DNA from: Pedobacter psychrotolerans
GTDB taxonomy: Bacteria; Bacteroidota; Bacteroidia; Sphingobacteriales; Sphingobacteriaceae
Direction: 5' to 3'
Length of the DNA stretch: 47,868 nucleotides
Assembly (NCBI RefSeq): GCF_004340665.1
Contig: NZ_SLWO01000013.1
Coordinates: forward strand, 1 to 47,868
Of this stretch, positions 35,245-42,764 are shown piece by piece (position 1 is the first letter of the stretch; every line of letters begins with the position of its first letter). Made by a program: the position numbers and the translations under genes. The notes beneath the pieces are model-generated. The model saw nothing but the letters and a program-made list of their open reading frames with translations, made no database searches and was not told the DNA's origin.

Positions 35245-35316
35245 ATGAAAAACCATCAACCAATTCTTGTATTGACTGATAAGCAATTTTTGCCGGTATG
35301 CTGCCATAGCTCTTAG
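35245..35316 (+). pseudogene. possible Usp N-terminal remnant or leader peptide (23 codons)
   Basis: A short frame beginning MKNHQPILVLTDKQF and ending after CCHSS. Its start resembles the N-terminus of the next Usp protein (MKNVLLLTDFS), so it may be the stump of a lost Usp gene. Alternatively it is a leader peptide in the Usp mRNA, or chance. It begins within a few bases of the predicted transcription start. Confidence 0.25.
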
Positions 35317-35420
35317 TTCAATTTTACAAGTTAATTTCAAGTAAAACCATCAAAATAATGGGTGTTATACAAATTAGTGCCCACAAAAAATACATGAACT
35401 GAACATATAAAATACCAGCT

Positions 35421-36275
35421 ATGAAAAATGTACTCTTATTAACGGATTTTTCCGCTAATGCAAACCATGTTGCCGCATATGCTTATGACTTTTCGAAAAA
35501 AATTCATGCCAATATTACCCTTTGTAATGCCATCACCATTCCATCCGAACTTCCGAATGCAGGGTTGGTTTTATGGCCTATGGAATTACCAGAGGTGATA
35601 AAAAACCGGAGCGAAGTAAATCTCAATAAACTGAGGGTACATTTGCAGCAGCGAGATCAATCCCAAATTGAAAAACCACAACTAACCATTATCAATCAGA
35701 CTGGAAGCCTTCAGGATGTTGTTGCTGAAATTATTTCAGATCGGCCAGTGGATTTACTTGCCATGGGTACTCATGATGACCATATGGATGGCTTTTTGAA
35801 AATGGACCAGGCCAGAACAATGATTGACTCTTTGCAGGTGCCAGCCTTAATAATCCCATTAAAATCAAAGTTTGAGCCCATTCGCAACATTTACTTTGCA
35901 TCAGACCTCAGCGATCTTCATGGAGACAAAGTTTTTCTCAGCAAGCTTGTCAAGCTAGCCAGATCATTTATGTCTGAGATATCTATAGTCCATATTTCCG
36001 CTACGGAAGCAGGTGCGGCGTTAAAAGAAAAAATCTACGATATGATCAATGATTTAAGGCACGCACTGGGCTATCCTGGTATACATTTTCGTAAAATAAA
36101 TGGGGATAACGAGGTCGCCACTTTTGAGAAACTAATGATCGAGAAACGTATGGATTTATTAGTGGTGGTTCACCGGGAGCACGGTTTCTTTAGCAGGTTA
36201 TTAAAAGGTAGTGTAACCAAAAAACTTGCCGGCCAGCTGAGTATCCCAATGCTCATTTTTAATCAACATCAATAG
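35421..36275 (+). CDS. universal stress protein, tandem Usp domains (2)
   Basis: A cytoplasmic tandem Usp of 284 residues beginning MKNVLLLTDFSANANHVAAYA. In the first domain the nucleotide loop is degenerate (MGTHDDHMDG with no following Gly-Ser). The second domain ends with VVHREHGFFSRLLKGSVT, which keeps the terminal Gly-Ser of the ATP motif but has His where the first glycines should be. Thus its two domains differ from those of the first Usp, suggesting different ligand or partner roles. It is divergent from the FixL-like kinase, with an FNR-like box and an exact -7 element between them, making it the most likely direct target of the fused regulator. Confidence 0.9.
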   Translation: MKNVLLLTDFSANANHVAAYAYDFSKKIHANITLCNAITIPSELPNAGLVLWPMELPEVIKNRSEVNLNKLRVHLQQRDQSQIEKPQLTIINQTGSLQDVVAEIISDRPVDLLAMGTHDDHMDGFLKMDQARTMIDSLQVPALIIPLKSKFEPIRNIYFASDLSDLHGDKVFLSKLVKLARSFMSEISIVHISATEAGAALKEKIYDMINDLRHALGYPGIHFRKINGDNEVATFEKLMIEKRMDLLVVVHREHGFFSRLLKGSVTKKLAGQLSIPMLIFNQHQ

Positions 36276-36343
36276 AAATCATATCATGATTATCCATTAA
36301 GCTTATCGCAGCGCGCCTGTTTTAATGCTTAATTCAAAATACC

Positions 36344-36493
36344 ATGCAAGAAATTTCAGAAGCAGTAACTGAGAAAATACGCCAATATTGGCAAGCGGTA
36401 AATTACTTATCTGCAGGTCAGGTTTATTTACAGGCCAACCCATTACTGCTTAACCCAGAAATCAAAAAATGGAAATTTAAAGGAGCCAGATAA
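36344..36493 (+). pseudogene. phosphoketolase (Xfp) N-terminal fragment, 49 codons
   Basis: A short frame with intact ATG and stop whose central part, YWQAVNYLSAGQVYLQANPLL in two pieces (residues 15-28 YWQAVNYLSAGQVY, then LQANPLL), closely matches the conserved N-terminal YWRAANYLSxGQIYLxxNPLL block of xylulose-5-phosphate/fructose-6-phosphate phosphoketolase. A full enzyme has nearly 800 residues with thiamine-diphosphate domains; here the frame ends after KKWKFKGAR. The next conserved block of the family (GHWGTTPG) was not seen downstream. It is best explained as the remnant of a deleted phosphoketolase gene between Usp genes. Expression of the 49-residue peptide cannot be excluded. Confidence 0.6.
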
Positions 36494-36506
36494 TTGTTTT
36501 GTTTGC

Positions 36507-36522
36507 TATTTGTACACAAATA
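36507..36522. promoter_or_regulatory. 16-bp palindrome upstream of the BON gene
   Basis: TATTTGT-AC-ACAAATA is a perfect 7-bp inverted repeat with a 2-base centre, 57 bases before the BON start. It could be an operator; it is not of the TGAT-N4-ATCA type. Confidence 0.4.
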
Positions 36523-36579
36523 AATGTAAATATTATGTTAAGTAGAAGCGTATTTAGCTCATTAATAATGGAGATTATT

Positions 36580-36948
36580 ATGAAAAATAGAGATAAAAAA
36601 CTAGAGCAGGAGGTTAGAGCAGCCATTCGTGCTGATGCTCTGATTGATGTAGAGAAAATAGAAGTTGTGGTAGAGAATGGTCTTGTTACCCTTAAAGGTT
36701 CAGTGGACAGTTATGCGAAAAAGTTTGCTGCGGAACATGCTGCCAAATCTGTTAAAGGGGTAAAAGAGGTTATTCAGAAAATAGAAGTCCGGTTTTCATT
36801 TAAGAGCAACCTAATCGTTTACATGGGTATAAACTTGGTCTTGGATGGTAAGCATTTATTTAAAAATGATACTGACCAGCCTATGAATCTCATTGGTCCC
36901 CTGCGTCCGGATTTTCACATTGAAAGGAACGGCAACGAAATCTGGTAA
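36580..36948 (+). CDS. single BON domain protein with unusual C-terminal tail
   Basis: A small protein of 122 residues. The ATG at 36580 is chosen because it begins at the usual BON N-terminus (MKNRDKKLEQEVRAAIR) and has a GGAG sequence 7 bases upstream. The BON domain (about residues 5-72) shows the typical VVVENGLVTLKGSVDS and AAKSVKGVKEV segments. No signal peptide is present, so a cytoplasmic role seems likely, unlike periplasmic OsmY. Related Bacteroidota proteins often carry two or three BON domains. Here the remaining 50 residues (from about FKSNLIVYMGINL) match nothing I recognise and may be frameshifted or decayed sequence. It lies among stress-protein genes. Confidence 0.75.
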   Translation: MKNRDKKLEQEVRAAIRADALIDVEKIEVVVENGLVTLKGSVDSYAKKFAAEHAAKSVKGVKEVIQKIEVRFSFKSNLIVYMGINLVLDGKHLFKNDTDQPMNLIGPLRPDFHIERNGNEIW

Positions 36949-37039
36949 AAAAGAAATAATAGGAGGGGCTACAAGATCTCTGATTTTCTGCCAGATGCTA
37001 TTATCATGACCACCCGCAATCAATAAGGTGATTGCCATC

Positions 37040-37108
37040 ATTTCATTTGCTTCAAGCTATACCGATCTTTATTATCAACGTATAGCTTAAACCAATATCA
37101 AATGAAAT
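37040..37108 (+). promoter_or_regulatory. nested inverted repeat covering the start of the third Usp gene
   Basis: The outer arms are ATTTCATTTG (37040-37049) and CAAATGAAAT (37099-37108), a perfect 10-bp pair. The inner arms are AAGCTATAC (37054-37062) and GTATAGCTT (37080-37088), a perfect 9-bp pair around a 17-base loop. The right outer arm contains the ATG of the Usp gene (37102-37104), so an mRNA fold would sequester the start codon if transcription begins upstream of 37040. Confidence 0.5.
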
Positions 37109-37932
37109 CCATTATCATCATTAACGATCAGAGCACAGAGGCTGAACATGCCGCCGTATTTGCACTCATTTTGGCACAACGTTTAGAGGTAAATATTATC
37201 CTGGCTGATATACCGGTGCTAAAATTAACTACAGCCGAGTATGGATGGACAGAAACACTTCCAGCGGAAAAGAATTCTCCAGCGGTCGATTCTAAACTGA
37301 TGAAGAATTTTTTGGAAAGAAAAATGATACATCCTGGATTCAAACCCGTGATTCAGGAATTAACGTTTTCTTGTGAAAGTGAAGACCTGTATAAGCTTGC
37401 ATGCGAAAACGAGATTTTAATGGTGGTAAAGGGTTTGGATGAATTTTTGCCCCAGGCTTTGCTCAATGTAAATCTTGCCATTAATAACTTGTTGCATAAA
37501 ATTCATGTACCGCTACTCATCATTCCTTCCTCTTGGTCTGAAAATGAACTTAAAAGGATCGTGTATCTGACTGATCTTCGTTTCTGCGGCATGAGCACAG
37601 TAAAGTTTTTAGCACACCTGGCCAACTGTTGCGATGCCAATCTGGTTATCGCACACTCCTCAGCCAGTGGTCTTCCCCTAATGGACATCAATCAGGCAGA
37701 GGAAGTATTTAATGAAGAAGTTAGTTGCCATATAGGTTATGAGAAGCTTTTCCTAAATATGTTGGATCAAGGCAAATCTACCGATACCCTGGAAGTTGTA
37801 GTTAGTGAAATGAAAGCTGACCTTTTGGTTCTGGTTGACCAGCATTTTCATTTTAATTTCATTACGCGGCAATATTTCAAAGATAAGTGCTCCCTATATC
37901 AACCCGTTCCACTACTCATATTTCCATCATAA
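37102..37932 (+). CDS. universal stress protein, divergent tandem Usp domains (3)
   Basis: A 276-residue protein recognisable as a tandem Usp by its alternating strand/helix pattern and its start MKSIIIINDQSTEAEHAAVFALILAQ. It is the most divergent of the three: DFS is replaced by DQS, and neither half has a G-x2-G-x9-G-S nucleotide motif (ends are VVKGLDEFLPQ and LVDQHFHFNF). ATP binding is therefore unlikely. The second half holds the LKRIVYLTDLRF strand typical of repeat two. The start codon sits in the right arm of a nested inverted repeat, suggesting translational control. It follows the BON gene and precedes an L,D-transpeptidase on the same strand. Confidence 0.82.
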   Translation: MKSIIIINDQSTEAEHAAVFALILAQRLEVNIILADIPVLKLTTAEYGWTETLPAEKNSPAVDSKLMKNFLERKMIHPGFKPVIQELTFSCESEDLYKLACENEILMVVKGLDEFLPQALLNVNLAINNLLHKIHVPLLIIPSSWSENELKRIVYLTDLRFCGMSTVKFLAHLANCCDANLVIAHSSASGLPLMDINQAEEVFNEEVSCHIGYEKLFLNMLDQGKSTDTLEVVVSEMKADLLVLVDQHFHFNFITRQYFKDKCSLYQPVPLLIFPS

Positions 37933-38041
37933 TTTACGTCCCAATTTAGTTATCAAATTTAATCAGGCATATCAAAAACATATGTGAAAAGCTATGCCAG
38001 TTTAATTTCTTTTAATATCATCCCATCCTCAATCATTACAA

Positions 38042-39583
38042 ATGAAAAATCTCCTTAAATCCGATCATCAGCCAAAATATAAAAGGATAATATTTATCAT
38101 TTGGTTGGTCTGCATGTTTGTACATGTATCATTAAATGTGTTTGCGCAAAACCCTGTAATATCTTTTACCAAGAAGGGTGAAAAAGTAGAAGAGTTGATC
38201 ACGAAGGAAACAAAAGCGCAGCTATTGAAATATAAGAATATGCTTAACTACCCAAAATCAGTGGAGAGATTTTATAAGGCTAAATCTTATCGGCTATCAT
38301 GGGTAACTAAGCTTAATCATAACAGACAGCTGGCACCAGCCATGCTGATCCTGGATTGTATCTCACAATATGGTTTGAACCGTCAGGATTTTCATCCCAA
38401 TGAACTTGTTTATAACCAGATTGAAGTGCTCGCTGAGCAGCCCGATATGCTTAGCGACGGGCAAAGGGCAATCTTTGATGTATTAATGACTGATGCGATG
38501 ATCACCTTTATGAACCACTTGCATTACGGGAAGTTTAATATTTTATTAACTCCTGCCAAAGTTGATGAGGGCGAAATAGACGAATTTAACGCCGTGCTTA
38601 AATTAGCTCAACTCATGGAAAGCAAAGATTTTTACAATGAAATCTCCACCGTTCAACCTTTAAGTAAAGCATACGCTGACCTGCAAAAATACCTGCACCT
38701 GGTTCGGGGGCAATACCTGGAAGATAGCTATGCATTCCCTGAAAAAAGCGTTCGAACGATGACGATCAATATGGAACGTTTGCGTTGGAACACCAGTAAG
38801 CCCGGGCCATCTTTAACGATCAACATTCCCGCACAAATTGCCAGGCTAAATGTTGAAGACTCGGTATATATATTCATAACCATAGTAGGTAAAGCCTCAT
38901 CACCAACACCTAATTTAGAAAGTTCCATTACACATTTTACTACCGCTCCTGAACGGAAAGTACCTTATACAATTTTCGTTAATGAATTATTGCCTAAAGC
39001 AATCAAAGATGAAAATTATCTTGAGAACAATCATTTAACCATCTATGATGCAAGAGGGAATTATGTAGCAGTGAGTGCTAAAAAGTTACAGTACATTAAA
39101 GCGCACCCAAAGAATTACTTTGCAAGGCAATCAACCGGATGTGATGATGCAATGGGCAAACTGGTATTTAGATTTAACAATCCCGCTCCGGTTTTGTTGC
39201 ATGATACCCCACAGCCTAAATTGTTCCTGTCTGAAAAAAGGGTGTTGAGTCACGGATGTATTCGGGTGGAAAAAATAGAAAAGCTGGCCTCACTTATTTT
39301 GTCGGCAGATGGCAGCAAAGCCCAAATACCCATCATGCGAAAAGCAATAGCAACCGATCAAAAAAAGGATTTTGTACTCAGAACCCCGTTGCCATTATCC
39401 ATAAATTACATTACATGCGAAATGATTGATAGCCAGCTAGTGATTTATAATGATTTTTACGCCCAGGATCGGGCACTGGAAATGACCATGTATGGTTCTC
39501 CAAGGCTACTCGCTTCTGATTTGCGGATAAGTTTGAAAGCGCTAAATTCAGTTCCTTCATTACAAAGAGCCTTCATCTGGTGA
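38042..39583 (+). CDS. YkuD-type murein L,D-transpeptidase (YcbB/LdtD-like)
   Basis: A cell-wall cross-linking enzyme of 513 residues. A signal sequence or anchor lies at about residues 14-36 (IIFIIWLVCMFVHVSLNVFA, then Q). A scaffold domain like that of YcbB (about 60-230) precedes the catalytic YkuD domain (about 235-470). The catalytic motif is LLHDTP followed by SHGCIRV, with Cys406 as nucleophile; it fits the family pattern H-x(14-17)-SHGC-x-R. No LysM or PF01471 binding domain was recognised. L,D-transpeptidases form 3-3 peptidoglycan cross-links and are commonly linked to stress and stationary-phase walls, which suits the location. Its last 24 bases overlap the convergent tautomerase gene. 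Confidence 0.9.
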   Translation: MKNLLKSDHQPKYKRIIFIIWLVCMFVHVSLNVFAQNPVISFTKKGEKVEELITKETKAQLLKYKNMLNYPKSVERFYKAKSYRLSWVTKLNHNRQLAPAMLILDCISQYGLNRQDFHPNELVYNQIEVLAEQPDMLSDGQRAIFDVLMTDAMITFMNHLHYGKFNILLTPAKVDEGEIDEFNAVLKLAQLMESKDFYNEISTVQPLSKAYADLQKYLHLVRGQYLEDSYAFPEKSVRTMTINMERLRWNTSKPGPSLTINIPAQIARLNVEDSVYIFITIVGKASSPTPNLESSITHFTTAPERKVPYTIFVNELLPKAIKDENYLENNHLTIYDARGNYVAVSAKKLQYIKAHPKNYFARQSTGCDDAMGKLVFRFNNPAPVLLHDTPQPKLFLSEKRVLSHGCIRVEKIEKLASLILSADGSKAQIPIMRKAIATDQKKDFVLRTPLPLSINYITCEMIDSQLVIYNDFYAQDRALEMTMYGSPRLLASDLRISLKALNSVPSLQRAFIW

Positions 39584-39955
39584 CCACTCTGAACTAAAGC
39601 TTCCCAGGCGCTGATGATACATTTCATCTCCGCTGTGCTGTGTAAATTCGATGTTAAGCTGGCCAGTTTCCAATCCTAGCACCTCATTGCACATATCAAT
39701 TAAGGCTCTTGAAAGTGCTGTTCTGGTATGGGCATCACGGCCCTGGCGAATGTCACACATCATAATTGCAGCAGGCATGGGTTCTCCATCACCACACCTC
39801 CAGATTGCGCCTTCTCCCAGTTCCCTGATGCTTACGGTAATCCGGTTCGCATCAGCTTTCATGATTCTGGAATAAGTTTCGCCAATGCGCTTAGCCAAGA
39901 GTTTTTTCGTGGCGTAGGGATAATTTCTGATGACTTCAAGTTGTAAATAAGGCAT
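39560..39955 (-). CDS. tautomerase superfamily protein with N-terminal catalytic proline
   Basis: A 131-residue tautomerase-fold protein. The start at 39955 is fixed by chemistry: it places Pro directly after the initiator Met (MPYLQLEV), as needed for Pro-1 catalysis. A longer frame up to 40072 would bury it behind 39 residues. Conserved features include VSIRELGEGAIWRCGDG, CDIRQGRDAHTR and LNIEFTQHSGDEMYH; the length is like that of the cis-CaaD/malonate semialdehyde decarboxylase-type long tautomerases rather than the 62-residue 4-oxalocrotonate tautomerase. The substrate is unknown. It converges with the L,D-transpeptidase (24-base overlap) and diverges from fumarase, sharing an intergenic region with an FNR-like box. 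Confidence 0.85.
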   Translation of the reverse strand: MPYLQLEVIRNYPYATKKLLAKRIGETYSRIMKADANRITVSIRELGEGAIWRCGDGEPMPAAIMMCDIRQGRDAHTRTALSRALIDMCNEVLGLETGQLNIEFTQHSGDEMYHQRLGSFSSEWSPDEGSL

Positions 39956-40058
39956 AACGATTCTGTTTAAAAACAATGCGGATACCAAACTGGTAAACAC
40001 AAGATACAAAGTAGGTTTATTTATCGCTATTTCCTGCTGATTCACATCATTATCTGGC

Positions 40059-40072
40059 TTGATTAACATCAT
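40059..40072. promoter_or_regulatory. FNR/FixK-like box between tautomerase and fumarase
   Basis: TTGAT-TAAC-ATCAT matches the TTGAT-N4-ATCAA consensus at 9 of 10 defined positions and is the best of the three boxes in this window. It lies 52 bases before the fumarase ATG. The nearest -7-like sequence (CATCTTTA, 40095-40102) would put it about 42 bases upstream of transcription, but that element is only a weak match. Confidence 0.5.
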
Positions 40073-40123
40073 GGTATACGCATTGAAAGCTGCCCATCTT
40101 TACATAAATCCTAATTAAAGAAT

Positions 40124-41557
40124 ATGCCAACCCTAGAAGAAATCAATACTGCAAATCTTTCTGCATTAAGAACTGAACACGATAGTATGGGCAATGTCCA
40201 GGTACCATTAAATGCTTACTGGGGTGCGCAAACTGAGCGTTCAAGAAACAATTTCAAGATCGGCCCGAAAGCATCCATGCCCGAAGAAATTATTGAGGCA
40301 TTTGGGTATTTGAAAAAAGCAGCCGCCTTCGCCAACAAAGATTTAAATGTACTGCCTCGAGATAAAAGAGATCTGATTGCAAAAGTTTGTGATGAAATTA
40401 TAGATGGACGGCTTTATGGAGAATTTCCATTGGTGATCTGGCAAACCGGTTCAGGAACGCAGTCGAATATGAATGCCAATGAAGTCATTTCCAACCGGAT
40501 TCATGTGCTGCAGGGGAATGAAATGGGGAAAGGCACGCCATATGTTCACCCCAATGATGATGTAAATAAATCGCAGTCTTCAAATGATACCTTTCCGACT
40601 GCTATGCATATTGCAGCCTATAAAATTCTGGTTGATGTGACCATTCCGGGACTAGAAAAGTTAAGAGATACCTTAAGGGTTAAATCGGATGACTTTATGG
40701 ATGTGGTGAAGATTGGCAGAACGCACCTGATGGATGCCACACCTTTAACACTCGGACAAGAAATTTCAGGTTATGTTTCTCAGTTGGATCACGGGTTGAG
40801 CGCTTTACAACACACCTTGGATCACCTTTCTGAACTGGCATTGGGTGGTACAGCGGTAGGTACGGGAATGAATACGCCGGCAGGTTATGATGTACTCGTT
40901 GCCAAATACATTGCTGAGTTTACCGGGTTTCCATTCCGTACGGCAGACAATAAATTCGAAGCCCTTTCTGCTCATGATGCAATTGTGGAAAGCCATGGTG
41001 CATTAAAGCAGATCGCCGTTTCACTGATGCATATTGCGAACAATATCCGAATGTTAGCTTCCGGGCCGAGATGCAGTATTGGTGAAATTCACCTGCCAGA
41101 AAACGAGCCAGGCTCTTCCATTATGCCTGGTAAAGTAAACCCCACCCAAAATGAAGCCGTAACCATGGTTGCCGCACAGGTAATGGGTAATGATGTAGCC
41201 ATTACCATTGCCGGATCAAACGGACAATTTCAGCTCAATGTATTTAAACCCGTTATGGCGGCTAATTTTCTACAGTCGGCCAGGTTGATTGGTGATGCCT
41301 GTTGCTCATTTAATGAAAACTGCGCCATGGGTATTGAACCCAATTATGATGGGATTAAAAAACACCTGGAAACTTCCCTCATGCTTGTAACCGCATTAAA
41401 CCCACATATTGGATATGATAATGCGGCAAAAATTGCCAAGGCTGCACTTAAAAACAATCAATCATTAAGAGAATCTGCCATCAGTCTTGGCCTGGTTACC
41501 AATGAGCAGTTTAATGAGTGGGTCCGTCCTGAAGATATGATCGGAAGTATCAAATAG
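40124..41557 (+). CDS. fumC: class II fumarate hydratase
   Basis: A soluble, Fe-S-independent fumarase of 477 residues that interconverts fumarate and L-malate. The superfamily signature is GSSIMPGKVNP near residue 330, and other conserved segments are EHDSMGNVQVP with YWGAQTERS at the N-terminus, SGTQSNMNANEV, HPNDDVNKSQSSND and GRTHLMDATPLTLGQE. This combination distinguishes FumC from aspartase, which is its closest alternative. It is the first gene of a plus-strand series with a porin, a dicarboxylate transporter and sdhCAB. Together with the last it covers the malate-fumarate-succinate steps, usable in the oxidative or reductive direction. An FNR-like box lies upstream. Confidence 0.93.
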   Translation: MPTLEEINTANLSALRTEHDSMGNVQVPLNAYWGAQTERSRNNFKIGPKASMPEEIIEAFGYLKKAAAFANKDLNVLPRDKRDLIAKVCDEIIDGRLYGEFPLVIWQTGSGTQSNMNANEVISNRIHVLQGNEMGKGTPYVHPNDDVNKSQSSNDTFPTAMHIAAYKILVDVTIPGLEKLRDTLRVKSDDFMDVVKIGRTHLMDATPLTLGQEISGYVSQLDHGLSALQHTLDHLSELALGGTAVGTGMNTPAGYDVLVAKYIAEFTGFPFRTADNKFEALSAHDAIVESHGALKQIAVSLMHIANNIRMLASGPRCSIGEIHLPENEPGSSIMPGKVNPTQNEAVTMVAAQVMGNDVAITIAGSNGQFQLNVFKPVMAANFLQSARLIGDACCSFNENCAMGIEPNYDGIKKHLETSLMLVTALNPHIGYDNAAKIAKAALKNNQSLRESAISLGLVTNEQFNEWVRPEDMIGSIK

Positions 41558-41602
41558 CAGGTTTTTTAGCTCTATATAAATCATACCTAACTCCATCACA
41601 TC

Positions 41603-42754
41603 GTGAAACACTTCTATTTATTTTTTATTACATGCATCTTCGGCAGCCCATTTTTTGCCAATTCGCAACAAAAAGACCGCACCAGGCTCACAGATACGAT
41701 CAAAAACTACTCTGCCTATAAAAGAAAGCTAACATTTGCAGGAGTGCTGCAAACCAGGTATGTACTCGCTTTAGATAAAAATGCAGACATCAACGGCAAA
41801 AACTTTGATCCGGCAACGTCGAAAGCGATCTCCAACACTTTTCTGGTGAAACGGGCAAGGGTAATGTTGAAAGGAGATATCAACGATCATTTCTCGGCCA
41901 ATATCCTGGCTAACCTTGCTGAATTTAACAGCGATCCGACCAATAAAGTACTGGAAAACGCCTACATCAAATATTCGCTTAACCAGTATTTTCATATTCA
42001 GGCTGGCCAGTTCAGGCCCTTTTTCGGAATAGAGGATGTAATTCCTGTTGATATTATCCGCACTTTGGATTTTTCTAACCAATACTATGCGTTTGGAAAA
42101 AATGGATGGCAGAGTTTTCAGACTGGAATTTCCATTCTGGGCAATGTAATCCCCGGTGGTAAACTCCGCTATTTTGCAGGGGCTTATAACGGCAATAACA
42201 AAAACCAGTCTTCGGATGATAATAACACCAAAAATCTTTATGGCAGGCTGGAAGCAGATTTTCTTAAAGGTTTTACCGTGGGTGTTAACGCAGGTTCAGG
42301 GAGTATGGCCGCCAGTGACATTGGCCAGGCCTATGGAGCCGATGTGACGGCTAAAATACCTTTAAGTGGAAAATTCGACCTATTACTCATGGCAGAATAC
42401 AAAAAGGGTGCAAATTTTCTAGCCTACAATACCGATAAACAGCTCATCCGTCCGGATCTTGATGAATACCAGATGCAGGGATTTTATTTTTTTCCAACCC
42501 TTCGCTACAATCACGAAAGCAGACGCTTGCGGGCTATAGAATTTTCTTGCAGGTATGAATATTTTGATGAAAACTATAAGCTAGCCAGCAATCCCCGCCA
42601 AACCCTCATTCCAAATGTCTCCCTGATTTTTGCCGATGATTTTTATGCGGCCCTACAACTGGGCGTAGCCATTGATAAATTTAAAAATGAAGTTCCCTTA
42701 AGCACCACCTACAACCATAATCTGGGCTATGTTCAGTTACAAATACGCTTTTAA
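41603..42754 (+). CDS. outer-membrane porin, OprP/OprO-like
   Basis: An exported beta-barrel protein of 383 residues. Translation starts at a GTG, as no suitable ATG precedes the signal peptide (MKHFYLFFITCIFGSPFF, cleavage near ANSQ). The mature protein shows alternating hydrophobic strands, many Asn/Tyr/Phe residues, and the OprP-type segment YIKYSLNQYFHIQAGQFRPFFGIEDV (in part: IQAGQFRPFFG, near residue 130). It ends in Phe (LQIRF), the usual signal for outer-membrane insertion. It lies 45 bases after fumarase and 10 bases before the dicarboxylate transporter, so it probably supplies organic anions to that carrier. Phosphate selectivity is the family's namesake but is not implied here. Confidence 0.85.
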   Translation: MKHFYLFFITCIFGSPFFANSQQKDRTRLTDTIKNYSAYKRKLTFAGVLQTRYVLALDKNADINGKNFDPATSKAISNTFLVKRARVMLKGDINDHFSANILANLAEFNSDPTNKVLENAYIKYSLNQYFHIQAGQFRPFFGIEDVIPVDIIRTLDFSNQYYAFGKNGWQSFQTGISILGNVIPGGKLRYFAGAYNGNNKNQSSDDNNTKNLYGRLEADFLKGFTVGVNAGSGSMAASDIGQAYGADVTAKIPLSGKFDLLLMAEYKKGANFLAYNTDKQLIRPDLDEYQMQGFYFFPTLRYNHESRRLRAIEFSCRYEYFDENYKLASNPRQTLIPNVSLIFADDFYAALQLGVAIDKFKNEVPLSTTYNHNLGYVQLQIRF

Positions 42755-42764
42755 CTAAAATATT

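Larger units (their letters stand above)
35040..35420. other. divergent intergenic region between the sensor operon and the second Usp gene
   Basis: This 381-base region should carry promoters in both directions. It contains an FNR-like inverted repeat (35176-35189), an exact plus-strand -7 element (35233-35240) and a 23-codon frame starting with the sequence MKNHQPILVLTD (35245-35316). No exact minus-strand -7 element for the kinase was found. Confidence 0.55.

Noticed and set aside
36856..37041. 61-codon minus-strand frame across the end of the BON gene
   Set aside because: Overlaps a coding gene antisense and a nested inverted repeat; no family was recognised, though its MMAITLLIAGG start looks protein-like.
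39956..40072. 39-residue N-terminal extension of the tautomerase
   Set aside because: It would place the catalytic proline internally; the family needs Met-Pro at the start.
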